Of a stretch of DNA of 14,655 bases, positions 1 to 7,054 are shown piece after piece (positions within the stretch are counted from its first letter, which is position 1; every line of letters starts with the position of its first letter). A program made the position numbers and the translations under genes. Source of the DNA: Beijerinckiaceae bacterium. Lineage in GTDB: Bacteria; Pseudomonadota; Alphaproteobacteria; Rhizobiales; Beijerinckiaceae. The notes under the pieces are model-generated. The model was not told the DNA's origin and searched no databases. It worked only from the letters and a program-made list of their open reading frames with translations. Where the stretch lies: positions 1-14,655 of the forward strand of contig CANGOK010000046.1 in assembly GCA_947455285.1 (NCBI GenBank), given 5' to 3'.

Positions 1-285
1 CAGGAATGGACGGGCATCCGCTGGATGGTCGCCGTTTCGCGCGAAGAGGGTGGACCTACTCTGAAAGAGCAGGCTGACGCGAAAGCGGAAGAGAAGATGA
101 CGGGCCTGCGCGCCCTGCCGCTCGTGCGCAAGGCGCTGGAGACTTTCCCCGGCGCGCAGATCGTCGCGATCCGCGCCCCCGAGGCGGAGCCTGAACCCGT
201 CACCGCAGCCATTGCGCCAGAGACGAGCGATGGCGGCGATGAGATCGGCTACGCCGACCAGATCTATACCGAAGACGATTTATGA
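1..285 (+). CDS. dnaX: DNA polymerase III subunit gamma/tau, C-terminal end (partial)
   Basis: The reading frame is open from the first base and ends at TGA 283-285, so only the last 94 codons are present. The fragment begins QEWTGIRWMVAVSREEG and continues through PTLKEQ and PLVRKALETFPGA. This is the style of the extreme C-terminus of alphaproteobacterial tau, the part that contacts the polymerase alpha subunit. Tau is the clamp-loader subunit that loads the beta clamp and bridges core polymerases at the replication fork; the ATPase part lies outside the window. The gene order dnaX, ybaB, recR is widely conserved in bacteria and supports the call. The internal ATG at 25 is not taken as a start because the family match continues upstream of it. 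Confidence 0.85.
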   Translation, partial: QEWTGIRWMVAVSREEGGPTLKEQADAKAEEKMTGLRALPLVRKALETFPGAQIVAIRAPEAEPEPVTAAIAPETSDGGDEIGYADQIYTEDDL

Positions 286-298
286 GGCTCGGACTCCA

Positions 299-622
299 AT
301 GAAAGACATCATGGGTTTGATGAAGCAGGCGCAGGCCATGCAGGCGCGCATGCAGGAGATGCAGGCCGAGATGGAGCAGACCGAAGTCGTCGGCCAATCC
401 GGCGGCGGCCTCGTTCAGGTGACGCTCAGCGCCAAGGGCGCCATGCGCGGCGTCTCCATCGACGCTTCCTTGCTGCGCGCCGATGAAAAGGAAATCGTCG
501 AGGACCTCGTCGTCACCGCCCATGAAGACGCGCGCAAGAAGGGCGAGCGCCTGATGGAAGAGAAGATGAAATCCGTCACCGCAGGCATTCCCCTGCCCCC
601 CGGCATGAAGCTTCCCTTCTGA
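299..622 (+). CDS. ybaB: YbaB/EbfC family nucleoid-associated protein
   Basis: This 107-residue protein has the standard length of the family. It starts MKDIMGLMKQAQAMQARMQE, a typical Met/Gln-rich first helix. The central beta region GGGLVQVTLSAKG and the C-terminal PGMKLPF are also typical. YbaB/EbfC proteins are dimeric 'tweezer' DNA-binding proteins associated with the nucleoid, and ybaB is usually found next to recR. The ATG at 299 is preferred over a frame-consistent ATG at 212, because 212 lies within dnaX and would add 29 residues foreign to the family. There are 13 bases between the dnaX stop and this start. The stop overlaps the recR ATG by one base (TGATG), which suggests coupled translation. 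The precise role of the family is only partly known. Confidence 0.92.
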   Translation: MKDIMGLMKQAQAMQARMQEMQAEMEQTEVVGQSGGGLVQVTLSAKGAMRGVSIDASLLRADEKEIVEDLVVTAHEDARKKGERLMEEKMKSVTAGIPLPPGMKLPF

Positions 623-1227
623 TGGCTGAACGCGTTGCGGGTCCCGAGATCGAGCGGCTTATTCAGCTTCTGGCGAAACTGCCGGGGCTGGGACCTCGCT
701 CGGCGCGCCGGGCCGCGCTGCATCTGATCCGCAAGCGCGAGGAACTGCTTGGGCCGCTCGCAAACGCCATGCAGGTGGCGAAGGAGCGCATCCTCACCTG
801 CACCGCTTGCGGCAATGTGGACACCAGCGATCCCTGCACCGTCTGCTCCGATACGCGTCGCGACCCGTCATTGCTCGTGGTGGTGGAGACCGTCGCGGAT
901 TTGTGGGCGCTAGAGCGGGCTGCGGCCTTGCGTGCGCGCTACCATGTGCTTGGCGGCACGCTCTCGCCGCTCGATGGCGTCGGGCCGAAGGACATCAACC
1001 TCGACTCGCTTGTGACGCGTGTGGCTGAAGGCGACATCAAGGAGATCATCCTCGCGGTGAACGCCACCGTCGATGGACAAACGACGGCCCATTACATCAC
1101 CGACATCCTGTCCCATCTCGATGTGAAGATCACCCGCCTCGCCCATGGCGTGCCGGTGGGCGGCGAGCTTGATTATCTCGACGAAGGCACCCTGTCGGCG
1201 GCCATTCGTCAACGCACGGATTTTTAA
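622..1227 (+). CDS. recR: Recombination mediator protein RecR
   Basis: The protein has 201 residues, the normal RecR length. The helix-hairpin-helix lies at residues about 9-30 (LLAKLPGLGPRSARR). A four-cysteine zinc finger is formed by C60, C63, C72 and C75. A Toprim domain runs from about residue 82 (SLLVVVETVADLWALE) to about 180. The conserved C-terminal segments ARLAHGVPVGGELDYLDEGT style and AIRQR are present. RecR acts with RecO (and RecF) to load RecA onto SSB-coated single-stranded DNA at gaps and stalled forks. The start codon overlaps the ybaB stop. The gene is intact with no missing key residue. Confidence 0.97.
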   Translation: MAERVAGPEIERLIQLLAKLPGLGPRSARRAALHLIRKREELLGPLANAMQVAKERILTCTACGNVDTSDPCTVCSDTRRDPSLLVVVETVADLWALERAAALRARYHVLGGTLSPLDGVGPKDINLDSLVTRVAEGDIKEIILAVNATVDGQTTAHYITDILSHLDVKITRLAHGVPVGGELDYLDEGTLSAAIRQRTDF

Positions 1228-1253
1228 GCGCCGCCATTAGATGCGAGGACCAT

Positions 1254-1571
1254 ATGGCGAAGACCCTTGCAGTCACTCTTCCCCATTCACTGGGCGCAGC
1301 CGAAGCGAAGCGTCGCATTTCCAGCGGCATCGAGAGCCTGCGCCAGCAATATGCCGCGCAACTAACGCAAGCGGACATCGCCTGGCAGGGCGATCATGCT
1401 GACTTGAGAGTTGGCGCGCTGGGGCAGACCATCAATGCGCGGGTCGATGTGGGTGATGACCAGCTTCACATCGAGGTCGATCTGCCATGGCTTTTGCAAA
1501 AGCTCGCCGCGCCAGTGCAAGCCTTCCTGACGCGCAAAGGCGAGGACACGCTCAGGCTCACCAAGGGATAG
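1254..1571 (+). CDS. Polyhydroxyalkanoic acid system family protein (PHA_gran_rgn type)
   Basis: This is a 105-residue soluble protein with no signal peptide. It resembles the small PHA-granule-associated/regulatory family in which an N-terminal LAVTLPHSLGAAEAKRRI segment precedes a W-x-GD motif (AWQGDHADLRV), a short beta-rich middle (LGQTINARVDVGDDQL) and a VDLPWLLQKLAAPVQ helix. Members are encoded near PHA synthase or phasin genes in some genomes, but no such gene is visible here. A good ribosome-binding site (CGAGGA, 1244-1249) lies five bases before ATG 1254, and the gap from recR is 26 bases. Its end overlaps the end of the opposing SDR gene by 14 bases, leaving no room for a terminator. 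The family call is by sequence resemblance; the exact role is uncertain. Confidence 0.75.
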   Translation: MAKTLAVTLPHSLGAAEAKRRISSGIESLRQQYAAQLTQADIAWQGDHADLRVGALGQTINARVDVGDDQLHIEVDLPWLLQKLAAPVQAFLTRKGEDTLRLTKG

Positions 1572-2283
1572 GCGATCCAAGGTGATCGAAAAAGCTGCCT
1601 GATTGATCGGCGCTCAAGCCATCTATGACACCAAGCAACCGTGCGGCGGAGGTCTGCGGCGTCTGCACCTCAAGGCCATCCTTGCCAAAGGGATCGGAAA
1701 GCTGCGTTCGCACCGTACCCGGATGCAGCGCCACGCAAATCGCCGAGGGACGACGACGATTCAGCTCAATGGCCGCCGTGCGCACAAACTGGTTAAGCGC
1801 GGCCTTGGAGGCGCGATAGCCGTACCAGCCGCCCAGATGATTATCGCCAATGCTTCCAACGCGAGCCGAAAGCGTGGCGAAGACCGCCTTGCCCGTTGGC
1901 GCAAGCGCAGGCAGGACATGTTTCATCAGCAAGGCGGGGCCAATGGCGTTGAGCGCGAAGGCGCGGGCAAGCTTGCCCGCATCAAGGTCGCGCAGGGATT
2001 TCTCTGGACCTTGCGTCTCGTCGTGCAGAAAGCCCGTAGCGTCGATCACAAGCCGCAATTCGCCATGTCTCGCCACATCAGCCACGGCGCGCGCGATGCT
2101 GGCTTCGTCTGTAAGATCAAACGCGGGTTCGCTGCGCCGGCTCAGAGCCATGACGTGGGAGAAGCCGTCGCCCGCTCGCAGATTCTCGACCAGCGCAGCG
2201 CCAACGCCGCCGCTGGCGCCAAAGACGACCGCCACGCCATCGCGCGGCAAGGATGAGAACTGAACGGGTTGAAGGGCGCTCAT
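1558..2283 (-). CDS. Short-chain dehydrogenase/reductase (CsgA/C-factor-like)
   Basis: This 241-residue classical-size SDR has a Rossmann glycine motif GASGGVG at residues 22-28, N112 in the LNAIGP helix, a probable catalytic Ser at 139, and Y156-x-x-x-K160 in YGYRASKAA. The PGTVRT segment after the active site and the C-terminal FFDHLGSPIPW are typical of the C-factor-like subgroup. It should catalyse an NAD(P)-dependent alcohol/ketone interconversion in the cytoplasm; the substrate is unknown. The ATG overlaps the stop of the DCC-family gene upstream (ATGA), indicating translational coupling. This is the last gene of the minus-strand row, and its 3' end is antisense to the end of the PHA-system gene. 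Confidence 0.88.
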   Translation of the reverse strand: MSALQPVQFSSLPRDGVAVVFGASGGVGAALVENLRAGDGFSHVMALSRRSEPAFDLTDEASIARAVADVARHGELRLVIDATGFLHDETQGPEKSLRDLDAGKLARAFALNAIGPALLMKHVLPALAPTGKAVFATLSARVGSIGDNHLGGWYGYRASKAALNQFVRTAAIELNRRRPSAICVALHPGTVRTQLSDPFGKDGLEVQTPQTSAARLLGVIDGLSADQSGSFFDHLGSPIPW

Positions 2284-2657
2284 GATTTGAGTTTTCCAAA
2301 AGCCTTAGACAGATAGGGCCGCACCGGCAGGAACAGCCGATAAGCTCGCTCGAGCGCGAAGGTTACGCCCGGCAGATGCGCTAGCCGCGCAGCCCAGCGC
2401 CAACGCGGCAACAGCTTCCAAATTTCGACAAAAGCAGCCGCGCCTGACGCGACCCTTCCATCGCTCAAGCGCACGTGAAACCGCGATAGGGCCGCATCGC
2501 GTGTTAGATCGTTGGGCAAATCACACGTAGGCGCCGAGACATCGAGAAAGCAAATGGAACCAGCGCCCTGCTGCGCGCTGTAATGACCAATCTCGGCGCG
2601 GCATAAAGGACAAGCGCCATCGTAATAAACAGTCAGGGCGGGGTCAGCGTGAGCCAT
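2280..2657 (-). CDS. DCC family (DUF393) thiol-disulfide oxidoreductase-like protein
   Basis: This 125-residue protein carries the family signature at the N-terminus: TVYYDGACPLCRAEI, with D13 and the C16-x-x-C19 pair that gives the DCC family its name. The fold is predicted to be thioredoxin-like, and the C-terminal half is rich in Trp/Arg/Leu (LLPRWRWAARLAHLPG) as is common in the family. The role is probably redox chemistry on thiols, but no member's physiological partner can be named from this sequence. The start at 2657 is chosen because the signature begins just after it; a longer open frame upstream reads antisense-like sequence inside the oxidoreductase gene. The ATG lies 14 bases inside the end of the upstream FAD gene and the stop overlaps the SDR start, so all three genes are interlocked. 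Confidence 0.85.
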   Translation of the reverse strand: MAHADPALTVYYDGACPLCRAEIGHYSAQQGAGSICFLDVSAPTCDLPNDLTRDAALSRFHVRLSDGRVASGAAAFVEIWKLLPRWRWAARLAHLPGVTFALERAYRLFLPVRPYLSKAFGKLKS

Positions 2658-3588
2658 CTTTAACCCAATGATCAAGCATGGTCCGCGCCATGGCCTCGCC
2701 GCTGTCGAAGGCGGCCTCGACGCGCGGGCCAAAGCAATAGTCGCCACAGGCGCCAACCCCCGCCTGTCCGTTCCATAGACATGGAACGCCAGCAGCCTGC
2801 TCCACCAGCGCATAACGCCAGCGATGGGCGACCGCGTGGACCGGTGGCGACTGCGCGCCGATAAGGTCAAGCGCGAAAGGTAAGAGCATCTCAAGGATCG
2901 CCTCGGGCGTGTGATCGATATGCGCTCGCGACCAATCGGGCCCGGCATGAACCACAAAGGTCTGCTTTGCGTCCGTACGGCCGGGCTTGGAGGAGTTGCG
3001 CGCGATCCATGCGACGGGACCCGAATCAAGACGCAGGCTCTCGCCTTCAAACGCGACCGGCCCGTCAAAAGCCAGCATCAGGGCGAGACAGGGCGCGTAG
3101 GCGACCGACGCAAGCTCCGGAAAGGACAATCCCCCGGTTTCAAGAAGCGGCTCCGCTTGTGGCGCGGGGATCGCGACGACCACCGCATCAAAGCCGCCAT
3201 GCGAACCATCGCCAGCCCTAAGGGTCCAGCCCGCAGCTTCACGGCGCAGGCTTTTCACTTCAAAGCCCATGACCGTTTCAAAGCCCCTCGCCATGGCCTG
3301 GGCGGGAGCTGTCATGCCGGGGCTGCCGACTATGGCCTCGCCAAACCAGTCGGCCGCCGCGCCTTGCGCGCGCCATTCCTCAGCCAGCGCGATAAAACGC
3401 GAGCCGCGGGCCGTGAAATATTGCGCGCCATGATCAAAGCTGAGCTCGCCCGCCCGGCGCGTGGCCATACGCCCGCCAAGGCCGCGGCTCTTGTCAAAGA
3501 TGACGCAGGTAAGCCCCGCATCACGCAACAGCCGCGCCGCCGCAAGCCCCGCCATTCCAGCCCCGATGATCGCTACCCGTTTCGTCAT
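2644..3588 (-). CDS. NAD(P)/FAD-dependent oxidoreductase (renalase/amine-oxidase-like)
   Basis: The protein has 314 residues. It opens with an FAD-binding Rossmann motif (VAIIGAGMAGLAAARLL), followed by the FDKSRGLGGRMATRR segment that is typical of the renalase-like group. DHGAQYFTAR lies near the flavin site, and a C-terminal flavin-contact segment reads GDYCFGPRVEAAFDSGEAMA. It is a soluble flavoprotein of about 34 kDa; the substrate is unknown. The start at 3588 (MTKRVAI) is preferred because GAGG and GAGAG lie just upstream of it. An alternative ATG at 3600 would add four residues but has no ribosome-binding site. The gene is 39 bases downstream of queC and overlaps the DCC gene by 14 bases. 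Comparable FAD/DCC/SDR groups occur near light- or oxidative-stress genes in other bacteria; that link is inference here. Confidence 0.85.
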   Translation of the reverse strand: MTKRVAIIGAGMAGLAAARLLRDAGLTCVIFDKSRGLGGRMATRRAGELSFDHGAQYFTARGSRFIALAEEWRAQGAAADWFGEAIVGSPGMTAPAQAMARGFETVMGFEVKSLRREAAGWTLRAGDGSHGGFDAVVVAIPAPQAEPLLETGGLSFPELASVAYAPCLALMLAFDGPVAFEGESLRLDSGPVAWIARNSSKPGRTDAKQTFVVHAGPDWSRAHIDHTPEAILEMLLPFALDLIGAQSPPVHAVAHRWRYALVEQAAGVPCLWNGQAGVGACGDYCFGPRVEAAFDSGEAMARTMLDHWVKDGSR

Positions 3589-3627
3589 CTCTCGCCTCAT
3601 TCGACGAAGATGATACGGGGCGCGACA

Positions 3628-4335
3628 TCAGACGGATCTGGCGGCCTTGTAGCGGGCGAAGCCGTCGGCGCGCAGCTGGCAGGCCGGGCAGACGCCGCAG
3701 CCATGGCCCCACTCGTGCAGATCGCCGCGTTCACCCACATAGCAGGTGTGGGTTTCCCGCTGGATGAGTTCGACCAACGCCTGCCCGCCAATCTCTTCGG
3801 CGAGGCTCCAGGTCTGCGCCTTGTCGATCCACATCAACGGGGTTTCGAGAACGAAACGCTGGTCCATGCCAAGGTTGAGCGCGACCTGCATGGCCTTGAT
3901 GGCGTCGTCGCGGCAATCGGGATAGCCGGAAAAATCGGTCTCGCACATGCCGCCAACGATATGTTTGAGCCCACGCCGGTAGGCGAGCGCCGCCGCGAAG
4001 GCCAGAAAGATGAGATTGCGGCCGGGCACGAATGTGTTGGGCAGGCCGGTGTCGGCCATTTCGATCGCCACATCCTGCGTGAGCGCGCATTGCGAGACCT
4101 GCGCGATGGCGCCGATCTCGATGGTGTGGTCTTCGCCGAGCCGCCCGGCCCACTCTGGCTTCATGCGCCCAAGAGCGTCGCGCAGATTTTCGCGGCAATC
4201 AAGCTCCACGCGATGGCGCTGGCCATAGTCAAAGCCAAGCGTCTCCACGTGCTCATATCGGTCGAGCGCCCATGCGAGGCAGGTGGTGGAATCCTGCCCA
4301 CCGGAAAACAGAACCAGCGCGCCTGAAAGCTTCAT
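3628..4335 (-). CDS. queC: 7-cyano-7-deazaguanine (preQ0) synthase QueC
   Basis: The protein has 235 residues, the normal family length. The ATP-pyrophosphatase PP-loop SGGQDST is at residues 11-17, FDYGQRHRVEL follows at about 35-45, and VPGRNLIFL is at 103-111. A GMCETDFSGYPDCR segment lies at about 129-142. The C-terminal zinc site is C198, C213, C216 and C219 (GCGVCPACQLR). QueC converts 7-carboxy-7-deazaguanine to preQ0 with ATP and ammonia, a step toward queuosine in tRNA. The start at 4335 has an AGGA box six to nine bases upstream; an in-frame ATG at 4422 would add a non-family N-terminus. No queD, queE or queF is in the window. It may be the first gene of the row continuing into the FAD, DCC and SDR genes. 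Confidence 0.96.
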   Translation of the reverse strand: MKLSGALVLFSGGQDSTTCLAWALDRYEHVETLGFDYGQRHRVELDCRENLRDALGRMKPEWAGRLGEDHTIEIGAIAQVSQCALTQDVAIEMADTGLPNTFVPGRNLIFLAFAAALAYRRGLKHIVGGMCETDFSGYPDCRDDAIKAMQVALNLGMDQRFVLETPLMWIDKAQTWSLAEEIGGQALVELIQRETHTCYVGERGDLHEWGHGCGVCPACQLRADGFARYKAARSV

Positions 4336-4385
4336 TTGATTGTCCTGATCCTGCTGCGAAAAGCAAAGTTTCCGGCCGAAGCCCC

Positions 4386-4433
4386 TTGTCGAACAGCAAA
4401 GCACGTATATCATCGACATCAAGGTTTCGTGAA
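4386..4433. promoter_or_regulatory. Possible divergent promoter region between queC and the ThDP enzyme gene
   Basis: On the + strand TTGTCG (4386-4391) and TATCAT (4408-4413) are 16 bases apart and could serve the ThDP enzyme gene. On the - strand TTCACG (4428-4433) and TATACG (4404-4409) are 18 bases apart and could serve queC with a leader of about 60 bases. The two candidates overlap. All hexamers are imperfect, so this is only a guess from spacing and position in the sole divergent gap of the window. Confidence 0.25.
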
Positions 4434-4482
4434 GAAGCCGTGACGGGGGGACCAGCTTCAGCCGCTATCCGCAAAAGCGCTC

Positions 4483-4504
4483 CTCGCCGCCTCGCTGCGG
4501 CGAG
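4483..4504. repeat. Inverted repeat (hairpin) in the leader of the ThDP enzyme gene
   Basis: CTCGCCGC (4483-4490) and GCGGCGAG (4497-4504) form a perfect 8-bp stem with a 6-base loop. It lies between the possible promoter and the ThDP enzyme start. No T-run follows it on the + strand, so it is not a good terminator in that direction. It could be an operator, an mRNA leader structure, or chance in GC-rich DNA. The rest of the 4336-4571 gap shows no recognisable riboswitch or small gene. Confidence 0.35.
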
Positions 4505-4571
4505 CCTTCGCATCTTATCGCGACTTCAATCCTTCAATCGCCGACGACAAAACATCTGAGAGGAACAGGCT

Positions 4572-6539
4572 ATGACAGACCTGAACGGCAAGGACGGCTT
4601 TGACCGCCGCAAATTCCTGACCGGCGCAGCGGTGGCCGGCGTCACGCCCGCGTTGACGCAGACGACGCCCGCACAAGCGCAGGCGGCGGCGCCGCGCCAT
4701 ACGCCCTCGGCCCTGCCCCCGACGACGAAAACCATCGCAGCCGAAACCCAGCCGCCAGGAGAGGAAACGTCCCGCATCGGCGGCAAGCCCGGTTCGGACT
4801 ATATGATCGACGTCATCAAGACGCTCGACATCAAATATGCGCCTTCGAACTGCGCATCGAGCTTCCGCGCATTGCATGAATCGATGATCAATTACGGGGA
4901 AAACAAGAGCCCCGAATATATCAGCTGCATGCACGAAGAGTCCGGCGTCGGCATCGCCCATGGTTATTTCAAGGCGAGCGGCAAGCCCTTGCTCACCATG
5001 GTGCACGGCACGGTGGGTCTGCAACATGCGACCATGGCGATTTATAACGCCTATTGCGATCGCGTGCCGCTCATCGTCATCGGCGGCAATGATCTTGACG
5101 CCGCGTCACGTCCGCCTGGCGTGCCCACATTCCATGCCGCGCAAGACATCAACGCCATCGTGCGCGATTATACGAAGTGGGACGACACCCCCGTCACGCT
5201 GCAGCACTTCGGCCAGTCCATGGTGCGCGCCTACAAGATCGCCATGACTCCGCCCTATGGGCCCGTGGCGATTTCGCTCGACGCCGGCCTGCAACAGGAA
5301 CCCATTCATGAACATGGCGCGAAACTCTATATTCCGCGCTATGTGCCCACCTCGCCCCCGCAGGGCGATAGCAACGCCGTGCGCGAGGCGGCGAAGCTTC
5401 TCGTGGCGGCGGAAAATCCCGTCATCGTGGCGGACCGTTGCGCGCGTACGCCCAATGGCGTGAAGCTGCTCATCGAGCTCGCCGAACTTCTGCAATGCTC
5501 GGTCGTCGACCAGGGCAATCGCATGAACTTCCCCAACACCCACTATCTCTATCGTCCCGCTGGCGTCGTCTCGGGCGCCGACGTGGTGATGGGCCTCGAG
5601 CTTTCGGATTTCTGGGGCACGGTGAACAGCTTCACCGACAATGGCGAGAATGGCGGCGTCGGCTTCAATTCTCCACGCGTGAAGCCGACGACGAAGATGA
5701 TCAGCATCACCTCCGTCGATCTGCTCACCAAGTCCAATTATCAGGACTTCCAGCGCTTCCAGACCGTCGACGTCCACATGGCTGCGGATGCGGAGACGAC
5801 GCTGCCTTCGCTGATCGATGCCGTAAAGTCGGCCATCACGAAAGAACGCGCGAGCGTCATCGCGGAGCGCGTCGAGAAGGCGAAGAAAGCTTACGCGGAC
5901 ATCCGCGCGCGCGACATGCAGGCGGCGGTCGTCGGCTGGGATTCAAGCCCCATCAGCACTGCGCGCCTGTGCATGGAGATCTACGGCCAGATCAAGGATC
6001 TTGATTGGTCGCTTGTCTCCTCCGCCGGCGACGTGAGCAATTGGCCCGCGCGCCTCTGGCCCATCGAGAAGCATCATCAGTGGCTCGGCAAATCCGGCGG
6101 CTATGGCGTGGGTTATGGCGCTCCCGCCAGCGTCGGCGCGGCCCTCGCCAATAAGGAGCTTGGCCGCTTCTCGGTGTCGATCCAGTCGGACGGCGATCTT
6201 ATGTTCGCGCCCGGCGTCTTGTGGACCGCCGCCAAGCACAAAATTCCGCTGCTCTCCGTCATGCACAACAACCGCGCCTGGCATCAGGAGGTCATGCACG
6301 TTCAGCGTCTGTCGAACTTCCGCAACCGCAAGGCCAACTACGGTGATGACATGGGCCCAATCGGCACCATGATCCAGAACCCTGACATCGAATATCACAA
6401 GCTCGCCGAATCCATGGGCTGGTGGGCGAAAGGCCCGATCAAGGATCCCGCGCAGCTCGGCCCCGCCATCAAGGAGGCTGTCGCTGTCGTGAAATCCGGC
6501 CAACCCGCCCTTCTCAATGTTTGGACCCAGCCGCGCTGA
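4572..6539 (+). CDS. Tat-exported thiamine-diphosphate-dependent enzyme (acetolactate synthase-like)
   Basis: The protein has 655 residues. The N-terminus carries a twin-arginine signal: DRRKFLTG at residues 11-18, a mild hydrophobic stretch, and a likely AxA cleavage near 36-38. A low-complexity Pro/Thr linker follows to about residue 70. The ThDP pyrimidine domain has the likely catalytic Glu in MHEESGVGIAHGY (E122) and HGTVGLQHA. A central domain spans about 265-420. The pyrophosphate domain has SDGDLMFAPG (D540, with Ser in place of the first Gly of the usual GDG) and NN at 566-567, the Mg/ThDP motif. Such enzymes cleave or join bonds next to a keto group, so a 2-oxoacid substrate is likely but unidentified. 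GAGAGGA (4558-4564) is a strong ribosome-binding site. A secreted cytochrome c follows 12 bases downstream, pointing to an oxidising reaction in the periplasm. Homologues are often labelled acetolactate synthase, but biosynthetic IlvB is cytoplasmic. Confidence 0.88.
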   Translation: MTDLNGKDGFDRRKFLTGAAVAGVTPALTQTTPAQAQAAAPRHTPSALPPTTKTIAAETQPPGEETSRIGGKPGSDYMIDVIKTLDIKYAPSNCASSFRALHESMINYGENKSPEYISCMHEESGVGIAHGYFKASGKPLLTMVHGTVGLQHATMAIYNAYCDRVPLIVIGGNDLDAASRPPGVPTFHAAQDINAIVRDYTKWDDTPVTLQHFGQSMVRAYKIAMTPPYGPVAISLDAGLQQEPIHEHGAKLYIPRYVPTSPPQGDSNAVREAAKLLVAAENPVIVADRCARTPNGVKLLIELAELLQCSVVDQGNRMNFPNTHYLYRPAGVVSGADVVMGLELSDFWGTVNSFTDNGENGGVGFNSPRVKPTTKMISITSVDLLTKSNYQDFQRFQTVDVHMAADAETTLPSLIDAVKSAITKERASVIAERVEKAKKAYADIRARDMQAAVVGWDSSPISTARLCMEIYGQIKDLDWSLVSSAGDVSNWPARLWPIEKHHQWLGKSGGYGVGYGAPASVGAALANKELGRFSVSIQSDGDLMFAPGVLWTAAKHKIPLLSVMHNNRAWHQEVMHVQRLSNFRNRKANYGDDMGPIGTMIQNPDIEYHKLAESMGWWAKGPIKDPAQLGPAIKEAVAVVKSGQPALLNVWTQPR

Positions 6540-6551
6540 GGGAGACGATCG

Positions 6552-6893
6552 ATGCGTAACATGAAAATGATCACCGCAGTCGCCGCGACACTGCTCCTCT
6601 CGGGGGGCGCCGCATATGCGGCCTCGGCGGAAAAGGGCAAGGTCGCTTTCGGCAAGAACGGTTGCTGGCAATGCCATGGATGGGAAGGACAGGGCGGCAA
6701 CGCTGGCCCCAAGCTCGCCCGCACGCAACTGCCTCTTGAGGCCGTGATGACCTTCGTGCGCGCCACGAACGGGCCAATGCCTCCCTTCTCCAAAAAAGTG
6801 CTGTCCGACGAGGACCTCACGGATATCTACGCCTTCATCTCCGCCCAGCCAGCCCCGCCTGATCCCAAGACGATCCCGCTGCTGGCGCGCTGA
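6552..6893 (+). CDS. Small periplasmic mono-haem c-type cytochrome
   Basis: The protein has 113 residues. A Sec signal peptide (basic MRNMK, hydrophobic core, cleavage probably after AYA at 23) precedes a class I cytochrome c domain. The haem site is C38-W-Q-C41-H42, and M76 in GPMPPFS is the likely sixth haem ligand. LSDEDLTDIYAFISAQP is the typical C-terminal helix. The mature protein of about 90 residues should be a soluble periplasmic electron carrier. GGGAGA (6540-6545) is a good ribosome-binding site directly after the stop of the ThDP enzyme. The two genes are closely spaced and end at one terminator, so they are probably co-transcribed and act together, with this protein taking electrons from the ThDP enzyme or a flavin on it. 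That pairing is inference. Confidence 0.92.
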   Translation: MRNMKMITAVAATLLLSGGAAYAASAEKGKVAFGKNGCWQCHGWEGQGGNAGPKLARTQLPLEAVMTFVRATNGPMPPFSKKVLSDEDLTDIYAFISAQPAPPDPKTIPLLAR

Positions 6894-6915
6894 CCCTTAA
6901 ACGAACCAAGATATG

Positions 6916-6944
6916 CGCCTCCGGCCCCACGCCGGAGGCGTTTT
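6916..6944 (+). terminator. Intrinsic terminator after the cytochrome c gene
   Basis: CGCCTCCGGC (6916-6925) and GCCGGAGGCG (6931-6940) form a perfect 10-bp stem with a 5-base loop, followed directly by TTTT (6941-6944). It starts 22 bases after the cytochrome stop and separates this unit from the dioxygenase cassette. The rest of 6894-7054 holds no gene I can support. Confidence 0.87.
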
Positions 6945-7054
6945 GTCGCCTCGCCCTATACTTGCGCTTGAAGCGTCCATGAGTCATTCATGCCGCGATA
7001 TCGCAAAAGACCGGCGCCAATGCGCAGCCAGTCGCAATCGGGGAGTTTTACGCC

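Noticed and set aside
2911..4326. A 471-codon open frame on the + strand opposite the FAD oxidoreductase and queC genes
   Set aside because: It is antisense to two well-recognised genes, has Arg/His/Ala-rich composition typical of GC-rich shadow frames, and matches no family I know.
4336..4420. A preQ1 riboswitch in the queC leader
   Set aside because: I could not find a recognisable preQ1-I or preQ1-II pattern on the minus strand of this stretch.
4556..4571. CTGAGA before the ThDP enzyme gene, resembling part of a thiamine riboswitch
   Set aside because: The other conserved parts of a TPP riboswitch are absent, and the sequence is explained by the GAGAGGA ribosome-binding site.
6979..6987. 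Small palindrome ATGAGTCAT upstream of the dioxygenase gene as an operator
   Set aside because: Nine bases with a single-base centre are too short to support, and no second copy or regulator gene is present.
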